In this document: piece by piece, positions 1-12,127 of the stretch
Layout: each line of letters begins with the position of its first letter
Position numbering within the stretch: the first letter of the stretch is position 1
DNA from: Phaseolus vulgaris
Taxonomy: Eukaryota > Streptophyta > Magnoliopsida > Fabales > Fabaceae
Length of the DNA stretch: 64,000 bases
Assembly: GCF_000499845.2 (NCBI RefSeq)
Contig: NC_023751.2
Span: 28,087,975 to 28,151,974, forward strand
Direction: 5' to 3'
Made by a program: the position numbers and the translations under genes
Notes under the pieces: generated by a model
The model's input: only the letters and a program-made list of their open reading frames with translations
What the model was told of the DNA's origin: nothing
Databases searched by the model: none

Positions 1-3000
1 GCTATCGTGGTTGGAAGGCCAAGTTTGGAGCTGAACAAAATGCGTGAAGTATGTTTTCTTAGTCTTGTTTTTGGGCATAATTTGTTTACGTTGAGAATTG
101 TGCTAATTTTAGTTCCTGTTATTAGTAGGATATTAAGTGTACTACTAGAAACTGTTAGAAGATTCTTGAGATCATTACTTTATGATTGGAACTCTATATA
201 TAAAGGTTGAGGTAGTGTTTCAAATCATTCAATTGAATAAAAATCTTCTTTCATTTTATTTAGTAGGGGGACTAAGGAATCCTTACTATTTATTTTAACA
301 TGGTAACTCCACTAAGCAATGCTGATCTTTTAGACTTGCTTGATGAAGTCGCCTTCATGGTCAGAATATCTCTAGTGGGCTCGATTTATCATACACACAT
401 TAGAGGGTACGACTAGACTCAACCATATTGAAGGAGAGGCCATATCGTAGAATAATCCCAATTTCCAGATTTGGGAGAATGATGAATCACGAATTATTAC
501 ATGGTTATGGGGATCCATGATTACAAAAATTAGCATAAATTATATGTTCTATTTCAGTGCCCATGAAATTTGAAAAGACCGTGCAAATACTTATCCCATG
601 CGACAAGACATCTTTACATGTTACGAGTTATAACACATGTGCCAAGCAGGGCACTCTCTTTATTTCCGAATATTATGGAATGTTGAAGGGTCTATGGATT
701 GAGTTGGACCAATATCAAATGTTGTAGCTTGATAATAATAGAGATGTTGTCACTCTGGATAAGTTCTTTGAGCTTAGATATTTCAGTTCTTATCAGGATT
801 GAATCCTAAATATGACTCTGTTAAGACAAATTCTTGGGAAAGAAATACATCTCTTTCTGAAGTCTTCTATATCGAGGTGAGAAGAGTTGTCGAATGGTCA
901 TGATGAATGGGCCCTCCACTGAATGAGTTGCCATGTTTTTTAGAAAGGCTTCCAAATCTGGGACTTCAAATCCTACAAACATTAAACTCAACTCAAAAGG
1001 TAAAGAGGATCGTTGGTGCATTGTAAGAAATCTGGCCACACTAAGGAGACTTGCTTCAAGCTACATGGAAAGGAGAAAACTCTCAATTGTCCAAAGGAAT
1101 TAAAAGGAAAGCCTTCAAGGAAGGCTTATTAGGGTAATTTCAAATTCTAAAGATCTGGGCAAGACTTCTTCATCCTCTTCATTGGAAGAAGGAAAGCGTG
1201 CACTACATGCTGAAATTGAACGTCTAAAATCTTTCATGGAGTCTATTAGTAAGCCAACTTTTGGTACTTGCTCTCTAACCATGATTGGTAAGAACTAGAA
1301 TTCTTCTTTTAATGTTTCTAAAACTTTATGTAAGGATTCTTGGGTTCTAGACTCTGATGTGAGAAACCATATGACTCCTGATTCATCTCTTTTAATATCA
1401 TATGTTTCCCTTTTTGGTAACCTCATTACCATTGTCAATGGGACTCACATCCCAATGTTTTTTATGTTCCAAAGCTTTCTAATAATTTTGTTCAAAAACT
1501 TACTCATGACCTAAACTGTTCTGTAACCTTCTTCCCACTGTGTTTTTCAGCATCTTGCCACGGGAAGGACCATTGAAATTGTTAAGGAACAGAGAGGATT
1601 GTATTGCTTTAACAACTTGGAAACTAAGAATAGTATTAGTAGACAAATGACTACCTCTTGTCTCCAGTTTTGCACTGCTTTTGAGTCCTCTCAAATTTAG
1701 CTTCTCTACTGTCTTCTAGGATGTCCATCCTTATTTTCCAAAGGATCTGATAAGTTATTTAAATGTGATGTATGTCAACTTTCTAAGCACAATCGTGCCA
1801 CATATCCTCATAGTAATATCCTTTTGATTTGGTTCATTTTGACGTTTGAAGGCATGCATCAAATTCTAGTATATCTGGTGCTCAATTTTTGTCACTTGTT
1901 TTGATGGCAATACCCATATTACATGAATTTTCCTCATGAAAGAAAAATTTGATGTAAACCTTATTGTCGAATTCTTCCATATGATAAGAACACAATTTGG
2001 AAAGTTGATTAAACACTTGTGTTTTGCTGATGGGATGGAATACATAGCTCATGACATATCTAAATTCCTTTCCCAAAATGGTTTTCATGAATTCACATGT
2101 GTGGATACACACAACAAAATGACATTGTTGAAAGAAAAAATAAGCATATTTTAGATATAAAATGGGTACTTCTTTTCCAAATGTCCTTATCTCTTATTGG
2201 GGCGAGGTTGTCCTTATTGTTGTCTGTCTTATTAAGCGATTATCCTATCGTGTTCTAGATGGTCTAAGTCTCATTGAGTCCATGTTTCCTTCTTTCCATC
2301 TATTCCTGTTCTCCTTAGTCTTCATAGTCGGTGTTTGAATGTGATGTGTTGTCCATTTTCATAGTTAGTTTTGTGGAAAATTAGATCCCAAAGTTGTTAA
2401 ATGCATATTCACTGGTTATGCATCTAATAAAAAGGGATATCGTTGTTACTATCCTTCGAATTGAAAGTTCTTTTACCTCCATGGAGGTTACTTTTGATGA
2501 AACTAAATCTTTTTACATGCAGTGGGAGCGTTCTTTTGAAGTTGATTCTTTTGAATCTCTTGAGTCATCTTTTCCCCCTTTAATATAGGAACCTTATCAT
2601 ATTGATAGTACTTTTGATACTTCTCCTGATACATCACGTATGGATGTCACTGAAGCTACTCTTAACAAGAGCATCATTGTTCCCACGTCACGAGAAATTA
2701 GTCGCCAGAGAGTTTCTACAATACCAGAGGAGACAAAAGCAACCAAACCTGATCCAAGAACAACTCCAATCATATGAGCTAGGGGTAAATGCTTCTTCTA
2801 ACATCCTTGAATCTTTGGAAAATTCCTTGAATAATAATTGTGAACCTGACCTTGAAGACCTGCTCATTGCCTTGAGAAAAGGAATTAGATCTTGTACTAA
2901 GTATCCTATTGCTCATTTTTTGATCACTAAACACATTTCTATGCAGCCTAGAGTTTTCACTCTGCCATTGAAGCAATTAGGGTCCTTACATTAGCTTAAA

Positions 3001-6000
3001 AAGCATTGAAGGATGAGAATTAGGTTCAAGCCATGAATGAAGAGATGAGTGCCTTAGAAAAGAACCAGACATGAGAAATTGTTGATAGGCCACTGGATAA
3101 AATGGCAGTGGGATGCAGATGAGTTTATAATGTAGAGTATAAATCTAATGGCACATTAGATGGTTACAAAGTAAGGTTAGTTGCTAAAAGATATACTCAT
3201 TTATGATGTTGATTATGAGGAGGCATTTGGTCCCATGGAAAAGATGAATATTGTTAGAATCATTCTCTCATTGGCAACTTATTTTGGTTGGGAATTGCAA
3301 CAATTTGATGTGAAAAATGCTTTCTTGCATGGACATTTAGAGGAAGAAGTCTACTTAGAAATTCCTTTAGGTTTTAGGTCTAATGAAGAAGGGAACAAAG
3401 TATGCAGGTTGAAGAAAGTCTTGTACGAACTCAAGCAGTCACCCCGTGCTTGGTTTGGTAGAACTCAGGTTACGATCTTCAGGAGGTATCGATAGAGTCA
3501 AGGTGACCATACTCTGGTCATCAAGCATTTCTCTAAAGGTAAACCTACTCTAGGTCTATGTTGATGATATGATTGATGTAGGAGATGATGAGTATCATAA
3601 AAGTATCTTGAAAGAAAATTGCTCAATTTGCAGTGAAGGATCTGGGAAAATCAAAGTACTTCCTTGTGATAGAAGTAGCTTACTTGAAAAAAAGCATCTT
3701 CATCTCCCGAAGAAAGTATGTTCTTGATCTTCTCAAAAAAATAGGTAAGATTGATTGCAAGACCATTGAAGTTCATATAGAACAAAGCCATAGATTTGGG
3801 GATGATGATTGTGAATAAAGGCCAATATCATGGGAAGCTCATTTACTTAGCTCACACCAAATTTGACACAACCTATGTTGTGCGTGTAGTTAGTCAATTC
3901 ATGCATGATCTAAGGGAGAGATATTTACAAGTTGTGAATAGAAATCCTTCAATATTTGAAGACAAGTCCAAGAAGGGGATTATTGTTCAAGAGGAATGAA
4001 AAATTAAGAATGGAAATGTATATTGATGCAAATTATGTAGGGTCTATCACAGATAGGAAATCCACCTTAGGATATTGCCTGTTCTTGGGTGGAAATTTGG
4101 TGACTTGAAGAAGTAAGAAACAAAATGTTGTTGTAAGGTCTAAAGCAAAGGTTGAATTTCGAGCTTTGGCACATCGGGTGTGTGAATTGTTGTGGCTGAA
4201 AATTATTCTAAATTATCTTAAAGTGGCATGTGAAGAATCTATGATTCTTTATTGTGTTAATAAGTCAACTATTAACATTACCTACAATCCAGTTCAGCAT
4301 GATATGACCAAACACATATAGATAGATCAACACTTTATTAAAGAGAATCTGGATAGTGGCCGGATAACTACTTCTTATGTCCCATTTGGGCTTCAGTTAG
4401 CAGATCTGTTTACAAAAAGTTTTTCCACTGAAAGATTTCATGATCTCACATACAAGCTGGGAATGATAGATATCCATTCACCAGTTTGAGGAGAGTGTTG
4501 TTAGTTAGTAAGATATAAAGTATACAACTAGGAGCTGTTAGAAGATTCTAAGAATATCATTACTTTAGGGTTAGAGTTCTCTATATATAGAGGTTGATGT
4601 AATGTTTCAAATAAATCAATTGGATAAAAATATTAATCCTTTCAAGTGTTCCTTATAAAAGTCAAATCACTATTATCATATATATTTGATACTTTGGGTT
4701 TTCATTGGTTCCTAGTAAAGTAAACTTGGGGGCTCTAGTCTAGTTTTCAAGATATATGCATAATCTTAAGAAAATGACGTTTTTTTACACTTTTTTGCAT
4801 TTTTATTTTTTACAGCTTCAAATTTGGCAGATTTGTAATTCAGTTCCATAGACTATGTGCAGGGTCCAAGAAACATTTTTTAAGCACAGCCAAGTGGATG
4901 CATCATCTGATAATCAATCCTTAACTCCAGCTGTGGATGCATTTAAAAGAAGGCGGCTGACATTTGCTTGGCTTGATGGTGAAAAGCAAAAGGTAATTGT
5001 TTTCTTTCATTTGAATGATTTATATTTTTGCTTGTCATTCTAAATTAATTATTCTTCTTTTTGGTCAGAGTAAATTTCATAATGCTGATGCTTGACATTA
5101 GTGATTGAATTAACAAAACGTTTTAGAAAACTCTTTTAATAATGCCAATTTCATTTGACAATGACCGAAGGGCATCAAAGCAAAAATTATTCTAAATTTC
5201 TGCCCTGACAGCATCTAATCTGCAAGATGATGGTGTATAATACCTCAATTTGGACTAAACCTGTCCCATGATCTATACTGCTAAGTCATTCGAATGCTTT
5301 ATTATGTATATCCATCCAGATTTTTAGCACAATATAATGTCCAATTATAAATATTCATCCAGGTGGAACTTATCTTTTTAGTATGATGTACTTGTTTTGT
5401 TAAATATAAAATGTATTATTTTTGTGCTATTATATGTGCACAGAGATGGTTTTGTTCACTAGCCTAAAGTCGCTTGGGGTCTTGGTATTGCCCTTTTTAC
5501 TGGAAATTATGGAAATAGGGGTTTGAAAAGGCATAGGTTCACATGTTCATTGTAGAGGATTTAAAAGGGTTCTTATTACAGTTCTGCCTCACTTGCCTCC
5601 CTCTGCTACACATTTGTTTTTGACAGTTAAAGTACGCCCACAATCCAGTGCTATGCCAAGACAAAACATTTGGAACTTGACCTTTTTTTCGTGTTGAGAA
5701 TAAATTTTGATTATTGTGTACTTATTGTATAACAGATAGAATATCTGATTTATAGGATCAAATATAATCAATTGTATTTATCATTTTCAAACAATATAAT
5801 AAAGTCACCACCCTTGAGTATATGAGACAGTATTTTCTAAATCTATCCTCTATTCTTCTCTTTCAACATGGTGTGGGCCACATTTTTTTTGTTTTCATAG
5901 CTTCATATACAAATATTTGAAATGAGAAACATAATGAAAACGAGATTTTTTTGTCGTTTTAATTGTCTCTAGAAACAGGAAATGAAAGCAAAATCATTTT

Positions 6001-7285
6001 TCAAACTAAACATGCCCCTAATTCCTATATTCTTCATGTTCAAGTGAGTTATTTCTTTAAATTCTTCTGATGTATTTTGAATGGAAAATACTTTTACATC
6101 ATCTTTGCTACTATTTCTAACCTGAGCTATTTACCTGAATTGATTCTGTAGGATTACTGCCAATTTTACATTGGTCAAGCGGGTAGCGATCACACATGTG
6201 GGCAACGACGGAGTGTGACTGATATTCCTAGGTTATTTGTCATTCGTTACCTGAGGAATGGCAGTGCTGTTGATTTGAGAACAGAACAAAAAACGGACTG
6301 GAAATCATCACTGGTCCAAGATCTAATCAGTGATTCTGATCTTGCAGGCCAGTTTGTAGCTGGGTACAAGGGAGAAGATGATGTTTCACAGGTTTGTCTC
6401 GCAATAAAAGTTTCACAATGATGTAGATGCACACAGTTCTTTTAAGATATTTTCTATTTTCATTTGCAGATAACCGCTTGGCTTGCAAACATTATTTCTG
6501 ATGGTGACTCCAGAGAATTACCATTCTTTGTAAGTTTTATTTAACTTTTGAATAGGTTTTGTAGGTAAGCCTTATTGTATGGGGCACATTCAATGTTGAA
6601 TTAATAACCTTGCCCTCACTCAAGTATTTAATTTCTTTTTACCGGTTCTCTAAATGTTACACTCATTTATGTGATCATAATTTCACAATTGCCCACATTA
6701 ACATTTTAAAATGTGAGGTAGTTGTTGATGGGATTAATTGTGTAGTTTACTGATTAAGAAAATACCATTCCTCCTTGCAGACTTTACGAACTCCTAAGCT
6801 TGTCCCAGATGACACAGAACCTATTTGGTCCATAACAGCACAAAATATTCCTCTGAAAAATCTGAAACAGAGTATTCTTGGTAGTCTTAGCGGACTCTCT
6901 ATATACCGTGAGGATCCTAGAGTTGGTCCGTTTTTGCTTCTGGGTGCATTAATTTCTTTGGGTACTATCTGGCTGCGTAGGAGCCAACAACAAGTTCAGC
7001 CATCTGAACAAAATCAACCTAATTCCAATCAGCCATCTGAATCAAATCAACCAACTCAACCCAGTTCCAAGGTAACTTTTGCCGTAATATGTTATCTTGC
7101 ATTTTTTCAAACTAGGAGTTACTTGTATATTTTCATTCTGACAGACGTCTTCACAGGATGAAAGAAAACAAATGCCAAGAGACCGGGTCAGAAGTCGGTC
7201 AAATAAAAAACCAACCCCTTCTATGACTGATTTTGAACCATCGGATGCTTACCAGGTTCCACTATCAGATTCTGATTCTCAGTAA
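1..7285 (+). CDS. 3' part of a multi-exon plant gene; membrane-anchored protein, possibly a DnaJ/thioredoxin-fold (DNAJC16-like) protein
   Basis: Six exons join in one frame: about 3-43 (start lies outside the window), 4863-4992, 6152-6391, 6470-6529, 6781-7071 and 7145-7285 (TAA). All five introns are GT-AG and the phases fit (2 nt + 1 nt at the first junction, phase 0 at the rest), giving 301 codons. The product has a basic RRR segment leading into a compact domain (FAWLDG; DIPRLFVIRYLRN) that could be a thioredoxin-like fold. One hydrophobic segment follows (VGPFLLLGALISLGTIWL, followed by RR). The tail is rich in Q, N, P and S, then basic, and ends in an acidic SDSDSQ. This layout suggests an internal-membrane protein with one C-terminal anchor. 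The DNAJC16-like name comes from memory of plant J-domain proteins, because the J domain would lie upstream of the window; I hold it at about 0.35. That this is a real gene is much firmer. The first intron is swollen to 4.8 kb by a copia insertion. Confidence 0.8.
117..300 (+). repeat. 5' LTR of the intronic copia element
   Basis: Starts TGTTATTAG and ends near TTTTAACA just before a TGGTAAC primer-site remnant. It is alignable with 4496-4647 through the GTTAGAAGATTCT, CTCTATATATA and TGTTTCAAAT blocks. The CTATATATAAAGG at about 194-206 is the likely LTR TATA box. Confidence 0.75.
541..1080 (+). pseudogene. copia gag relic with zinc knuckle
   Basis: The clearest piece is a CCHC-type nucleocapsid knuckle at about 1013-1066, readable as HCKKSGHTKETCFKLHG, the form typical of plant Tork/Retrofit-type copia gag. 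The upstream part of gag is interrupted by stops in all frames and no continuous ORF remains. Function in the living element would be RNA packaging into virus-like particles. Confidence 0.7.
1330..4490 (+). pseudogene. copia pol relic (PR, IN scraps, RT, RNase H)
   Basis: Pieces in order: a protease-like segment at about 1339-1460 (SWVLDSD...NHMTP; the aspartate motif is readable), a possible integrase zone with many stops, and reverse transcriptase at 3181-3475 with QQFDVKNAFLHGHLEEEVY and the LKKVLYELKQSPRAW block. A YVDDM-like box follows near 3557. RNase H lies at about 4018-4490, with DRKSTLGYCLFLGG, a short stop, and the LADLFTK tail. At least ten frame breaks separate these blocks, so no product is possible. 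Confidence 0.82.
4496..4647 (+). repeat. 3' LTR of the intronic copia element
   Basis: Begins TGTTGTTAG directly after the GAGGAGAG purine stretch (polypurine tract) that follows the RNase H tail. It matches the 5' LTR with many small differences and indels, so the insertion is old. The exact right end is uncertain by several bases; the GTTCC at 4648-4652 repeats the left flank. Confidence 0.72.
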
Positions 7286-7294
7286 TCTCAGTTT

Positions 7295-7440
7295 GGTTTC
7301 TCCATGAAGGAAAGGAAAATACACACAGTTACATGGTCTGAAGGTGAAATTCTTGAATTGTGTTCTTGGTTTCTCCATGAAGGAAAGGAAAATACACACA
7401 GTTACATGGTCTGAAGGTGAAATTCTTGAATTGTGTTCTT
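7295..7440 (+). repeat. Perfect 73-bp tandem duplication in the 3' UTR
   Basis: 7295-7367 and 7368-7440 read the same, base for base, starting GGTTTCTCCATGAAGG. The pair begins ten bases after the TAA of the gene at 1-7285, so it lies in the probable 3' UTR. Being identical, it is recent or maintained. Confidence 0.93.
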
Positions 7441-8422
7441 GGTTTGGAGCAAGATAATACAGGATTGTCACCATATCTCAAGAAGAAATTAGGAGTCACG
7501 TGTTTTGTTTTGGTTAAAACGAAAATTTGACTGTTCTGGTGTATATTTGTTTAATACTTCGATTAGGATATTTATTCACGAAGTGCTTTTACCAAAATTA
7601 AGAGCCTTAAATCAAATGACCATAAAATTGCCTGACCTGTGAAGAGTCTGTCATAATTAATTCGTGGAATTTCTAATTAGTGATTCTTACCTGACTAGCT
7701 GCATGACACGTGTATTTTGCTACGCTGGGGGTACGGCATCTGCTACTGTCTTTCCTTGTAACAGCAATTTCTTTGGTACAGTCAGCATATTGACTATAAT
7801 AATTGTTTATAATTTGTTATCTTAAGTTTTAATGTAATAACTGAGTTTTTAAAATATTTAACAGAATTTAGCAAAATGTATGGAAATTGAGTTTTAGATG
7901 AAAAGAAAAGTATAAATTTTCATTTTTAGTAAATAATTTCCAATTTTATATTTTTTAAATAAAGAAAAAAAATTACTAGTCGTAATTTAATATTTTTATA
8001 GGTTGATTTTGAATACGTTGAATTATAAATTGTTTTGATATTATAAAAATAACTCAAATAGGTGTTATGCATTAGATTAGGCGTTTTGCCTTGATGGTAT
8101 GAGTTTTGATATGTTAATGTGATTTATTTATGAATATTTATAACTTTTGAAAATATTTTTAAAAAATTAATCAATAACCATTTAAGCAACTCATGAACAT
8201 TTAATAGATTGTTTTGATTAATTCAGTTAAGAAAATATTTTGCTATGTAAATAATTGATTATCATAATTAAATAATAGATAATTTTTAGACTATAATTAA
8301 TTATTTAAATATTTTTCATTTTTTTATTCAGATACGTAATGATTACATAAAATAATTGATTAAATTATTAATCTTATTATTGATTATTATAAATAATAAT
8401 TTAGTAACTATTTTCTTAAAAT

Positions 8423-8425
<3 letters not shown>

Positions 8426-8474
<49 letters not shown>
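8426..8474. repeat. (AT)n microsatellite
   Basis: About 24 uninterrupted AT units. Likely length-variable. Confidence 0.95.
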
Positions 8475-8477
<3 letters not shown>

Positions 8478-9076
8478 ATTTTTTCTCAATAGAAGAGAAG
8501 AGAATACACATTATGCATTTTATTATACATTTTATGGAGAATGGAGAAGGCCTCGAAAGTTTTTCAGCTTGGTCAAACAAGTTAGAGATCTTGGATCAAT
8601 TTGCATCAACAAGTTGATTAAAAGTTTTTCTCTTTTCACCTGTTTAAAATATTAATCATATTCAGCTGATATATTTCTAACTTGTCTCATCATCAATGTT
8701 TGGTGTGTTGGTCTAGTAGATTTCTATACTTGGCAGGTTTTATGGATAGGTTTTTAAGAAAAATCACATTTTGGATGTATTACAGTCTTTGTGGTAGACT
8801 GTAGCTAAATTGAATTTTCAAGAATGGTGAAACAATCATCACATGTTGATTGGATTGAACTTGAGGTGGATTCAACGAGAATCAAACAAGTCTAAAAGCT
8901 TGGATTCACTGAAAAGGATTTCTATGTGGTAAAATAGACACTAAAGTATTTTGCAAGAATTATTATGATGATTTTGTGAAAACAGAAAAAAAAAACACAA
9001 CAGAATGTTAAATTGTGTTTTTTAAAATTTTTACACAGTTTTTTATTTTGCAAATATTGTTTGATAGGAATATTCA

Positions 9077-9105
9077 TATAATATATATATATATATATAT
9101 ATATA
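9077..9105. repeat. (AT)n microsatellite
   Basis: About 14 AT units with one slip at the left end. Confidence 0.9.
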
Positions 9106-9200
9106 ATTAGTTGATAGTAATTTCGTCCTGTCAAGTGTTATAGATACAACTTTATTATTTGACTAATTTACTTGTTTAGATGATTTTAGTTATGGGTGTT

Positions 9201-11234
9201 TGCTCAACAACTCTCCTCCTTTGTTAGCGTAGATAAAAATCAAATACAATATAGAAAGATGGAGAAAGAGATAAAATGCATTTAGTATTTTTATACTAGT
9301 TTGTCTAACTAACTCAATGATGCTCTTTGAGCATGGCTAAGATGTAGAATGGTGATCAACTTATCACTAGATTTTGCTTACTAGAGAGGTTGATTGTTTG
9401 TTGACGTATGTGATACTTGTACACTTCTAGTTGGCTAATAGGAACACAAACATTGTTCTTCTATGAAGTTTTTGATAGGTACAAAAAGTTGAGCAGTGTT
9501 TCAATGCTATACAACAGGGTCTCTCAATTTTAAAGACTCTTAAAAAAATGACCATTGTGAATTTTTTTTTTCTGATGACTTCGATTTTTTTTTTGTGTGT
9601 ACTTCTTTTGTATGATGAGCTTACTTGAATGGAATGCATTAAGTGCACTTCTTGTAACATTAAATGCTTTCTTCCTCCTTTATGTATTCTTTCTAATGGC
9701 TGCATGAGGTTATCTTTTCTTGGAAAGTGTGCCTTGGCTTGATTTTGCCTACTTTGTGCATAGTTGTACAAGACAAATAACCATTCTAGAGTTGTCAATG
9801 TTTATTGCCAAGGAATTGTAGAGAAAAGGCAACTTTAGCTCAAACTCTGAGAAATATTTTGATTTTGACTTTAGCATACACTTTCAATGGATCTATTTGC
9901 AAATGGATATTCTCTTTCTTTGTGCTAATTTTTTTACCATATTTGTTCATAGTCAGGCGTAAAAGAAACAAGATTGCAAAGTGTTGTATTCTTTATCAAA
10001 TGAAATACTTATGTCTTACATGATCTATTGTTTACACAAAGCTATCATCTTATAGACAAAATATGATCATATTTTATACTTAGCTATTTTTAGCACTTAA
10101 TAAAAATGGTGTTGGACTTTTGCCTTAACAATCTACCTCTTTTTAATGGTGCTTAAAACATTCAAGTTAAAAATGATATTTTCAAAAACATGTTCAACAA
10201 ATCAAGTTTTCGAAAATATTTTTCATTCTTAAACTCGGACATACAAAATATATAATAGTGTGCGTTTGATGGGGTGTCAAATTTTGAATCTAGATTGAAT
10301 TCTCATTAGTAAGACTATATCAATACGATATAATCTTTAGTCAATTGGCTACATATATTCAATACAGATGATAGAAAAAATAGTTTTTAAACAAAAAGGA
10401 ATCATTAGACTTTATAGTTCAACTTATTACAATATTAAAGCAAAACAACATGAAGAAAAATAAACTCTTATCTCCTTCTTTAGCTTGCTCCTTGATCTTT
10501 TTCTCCTCACTCTCCCATGCTTTTGATAGTCTCACTCTTTGAAGCTCCCTTTGAACTTACATTTCCCTTGCTTGTGCCTTTTTTTAAAGTTCTCATTATA
10601 TTCACCCCCTTTTAAGTACCATCAACAAAGGGATGGACCAGTCACTAATCAACTTATTCTATCTCTTCATCATTTGAAGATAACACTTGTGGATTGATTG
10701 AAGTTGTTTATGTGATAGGATTTGGTCCCACACCAAGCATAAAGGCGACCATAACTTTCCACTTGGTAGCTTCACGAAGGGCTTAGTCATGAGCCAGTAA
10801 TGCTTGCTCTTGCATGACATTGATTGTGTCCAAAATAACTTTGTGGTGCATGTCTTCACTTATATGAGTTAAGGATTTTTATGTTGACTCAGGATAAAAG
10901 ATGAATGAGCAAGTCGAAAAAACCACCATGAACGCTCATTCAAATGGAGAGGCATAATAATACAGTCTTTGTGATCAACATACTTGAGCTTGTGATGAGA
11001 GAATGACATTCACAAAGGGTACTTCTAATAGGGCATGGGGGTGTGCTTGAGGTTTCTGTTCAGGATATATTCTAGAGGTGTGTTCAGAAAAAACATAATA
11101 TCATTACATTAGTCTAAGATCACAAGAAAATCAATTATCTAGTTCTTTCTCTAGCATGATCTACATTTCCTACCTTGTTCGGTTTATAAGAGGATCTCTT
11201 TCCAAATGACGAGGAATGGCTTCATCTTGAAAAG

Positions 11235-11269
<35 letters not shown>

Positions 11270-11859
11270 AAAGGCATGCAAGTTTAGGGCATATCAAGCT
11301 TGGGATAGATCCTTGTCTTTTCAGTGATGGTTGAATGCACAAACCTAAATTAAAAATCAGTGTGAGATGCACGTAGTTAATGTGATTTCATAACATTGAT
11401 GTGTCTATGCTTTTCTTCCATCATCAACTAAAGCATCATCCAAAGGTCAAATAGATCCACATGATCCTTCCATTCATCGAAGTCTTTGTGTGAAAATAGA
11501 AAAAAACGTAAGAATGGAAGGTTGAATTTTGTTTTAAAAAACTTTTGTGTATTTTTAACTATATCATTTGATTGTGAGTATTCAAATGATACTTTTATAT
11601 GTTAAGTAATCAATTAATGTTGATGTAATATATAAAAAAAGATATTAAATCTTAATTAATTTAGTAACAAAATGTTTTAGGTATATGTAAAATTATGATC
11701 TCTCCTTCTATGTTAGTAAAAATAACAATGGCATGAAAAGTAAAGAGATAAAGAAAGAGAGAATACACACTATAATTTTTTATACTAGTTCATCTAACCA
11801 CGCAGACTACGTCTAGTCATTAATCAATTGATTGGGTTCCACTAAGCAAATTATTGTTA
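9201..11859. other. Gene-poor stretch with faint retroelement remnants
   Basis: No intact gene. Around 9240-9330 the text TTTTTATACTAGTTTGTCTAAC resembles the LTR-derived blocks at 11790 and 37700, hinting at an old inverted LTR. Around 10480-10870 the minus strand carries protein-like scraps, with a reading such as QEQALLAHD then ALREATKWKV, broken by stops; this may be a gag relic but I cannot name it. An (AT)n run is at 11239-11267. Confidence 0.4.
11239..11267. repeat. (TA)n microsatellite
   Basis: About 14 TA units. Confidence 0.93.
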
Positions 11860-12010
11860 CGAAGTGAGTATTTTTTTTTGGGCTCGTAGCCACTCTGGTT
11901 TTAACTGAGTATTCTTTGAACTCGTAGTCACTTCTTACTGGCCACTGCGTATTTTTTTAGCAATAACCACTCCTCACTAATACTTGAGTATTCTTTGATA
12001 AACAGTCACT
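11780..12010 (-). repeat. LTR-derived block with short GAGTATTCTT minisatellite
   Basis: Several degenerate copies of a roughly 35-40 bp unit containing GAGTATTCTTTGA and GTAGTCACT lie at about 11865-12010. They are preceded at 11790 by TTTATACTAGTTCATC and CTACGTCTAGT, as at the larger array at 37797-38262. Inverse-complement LTR text from the Sireviruses in this window (CTGGACGTAGCTCTTG; AACCAGTATAAA) matches these blocks, so I read this as an inverted LTR remnant. Confidence 0.55.
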
Positions 12011-12058
12011 CTTAACTAAGATGAAGAAGAAGTTGATGAACCATAAGTCATGTTAGGT

Positions 12059-12127
12059 TTTCAAAATAAAACTAAGTTCCCCCTGGTGTGGTATAAGGTC
12101 AACATAGGTCGAATCCAAAGACAACAT
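12059..12127 (+). repeat. Left half of a duplicated segment split by the Sirevirus
   Basis: Reads CAAAATAAAACTAAGTTCC onward. The right half continues at 22056-22118 after the element. The unsplit relative is at 22400-22540, where CGAATCCAAGGACAACATG is continuous. This confirms the insertion point and the AACAT duplication. Confidence 0.85.

Larger units (their letters stand above)
117..4647 (+). mobile_element. Degenerate Ty1/copia retrotransposon inside an intron
   Basis: Two short diverged LTRs bound it: 117-300, and 4496-about 4647. They share TGTT starts, a CTGTTAGAAGATTCT stretch and a CTCTATATATA box. The base after the left LTR begins TGGTAACTCC, a decayed tRNA-Met primer site. GTTCC occurs at 112-116 and again at 4648-4652, a likely 5-bp target duplication. 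Order inside is gag zinc knuckle, protease/GAG-pre-integrase, integrase scraps, reverse transcriptase and RNase H, all on + strand, as in copia. Every coding part has stops and frameshifts. It sits within the first visible intron of the gene at 1-7285 in the same orientation, so it is probably spliced out with the intron. Confidence 0.88.
7441..9200. other. AT-rich spacer
   Basis: 3' flank of the first gene. I see no coding region. It holds a long (AT)n run at 8426-8474 and a shorter one at 9077-9105. Short ORFs here have no recognisable content. Confidence 0.6.
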
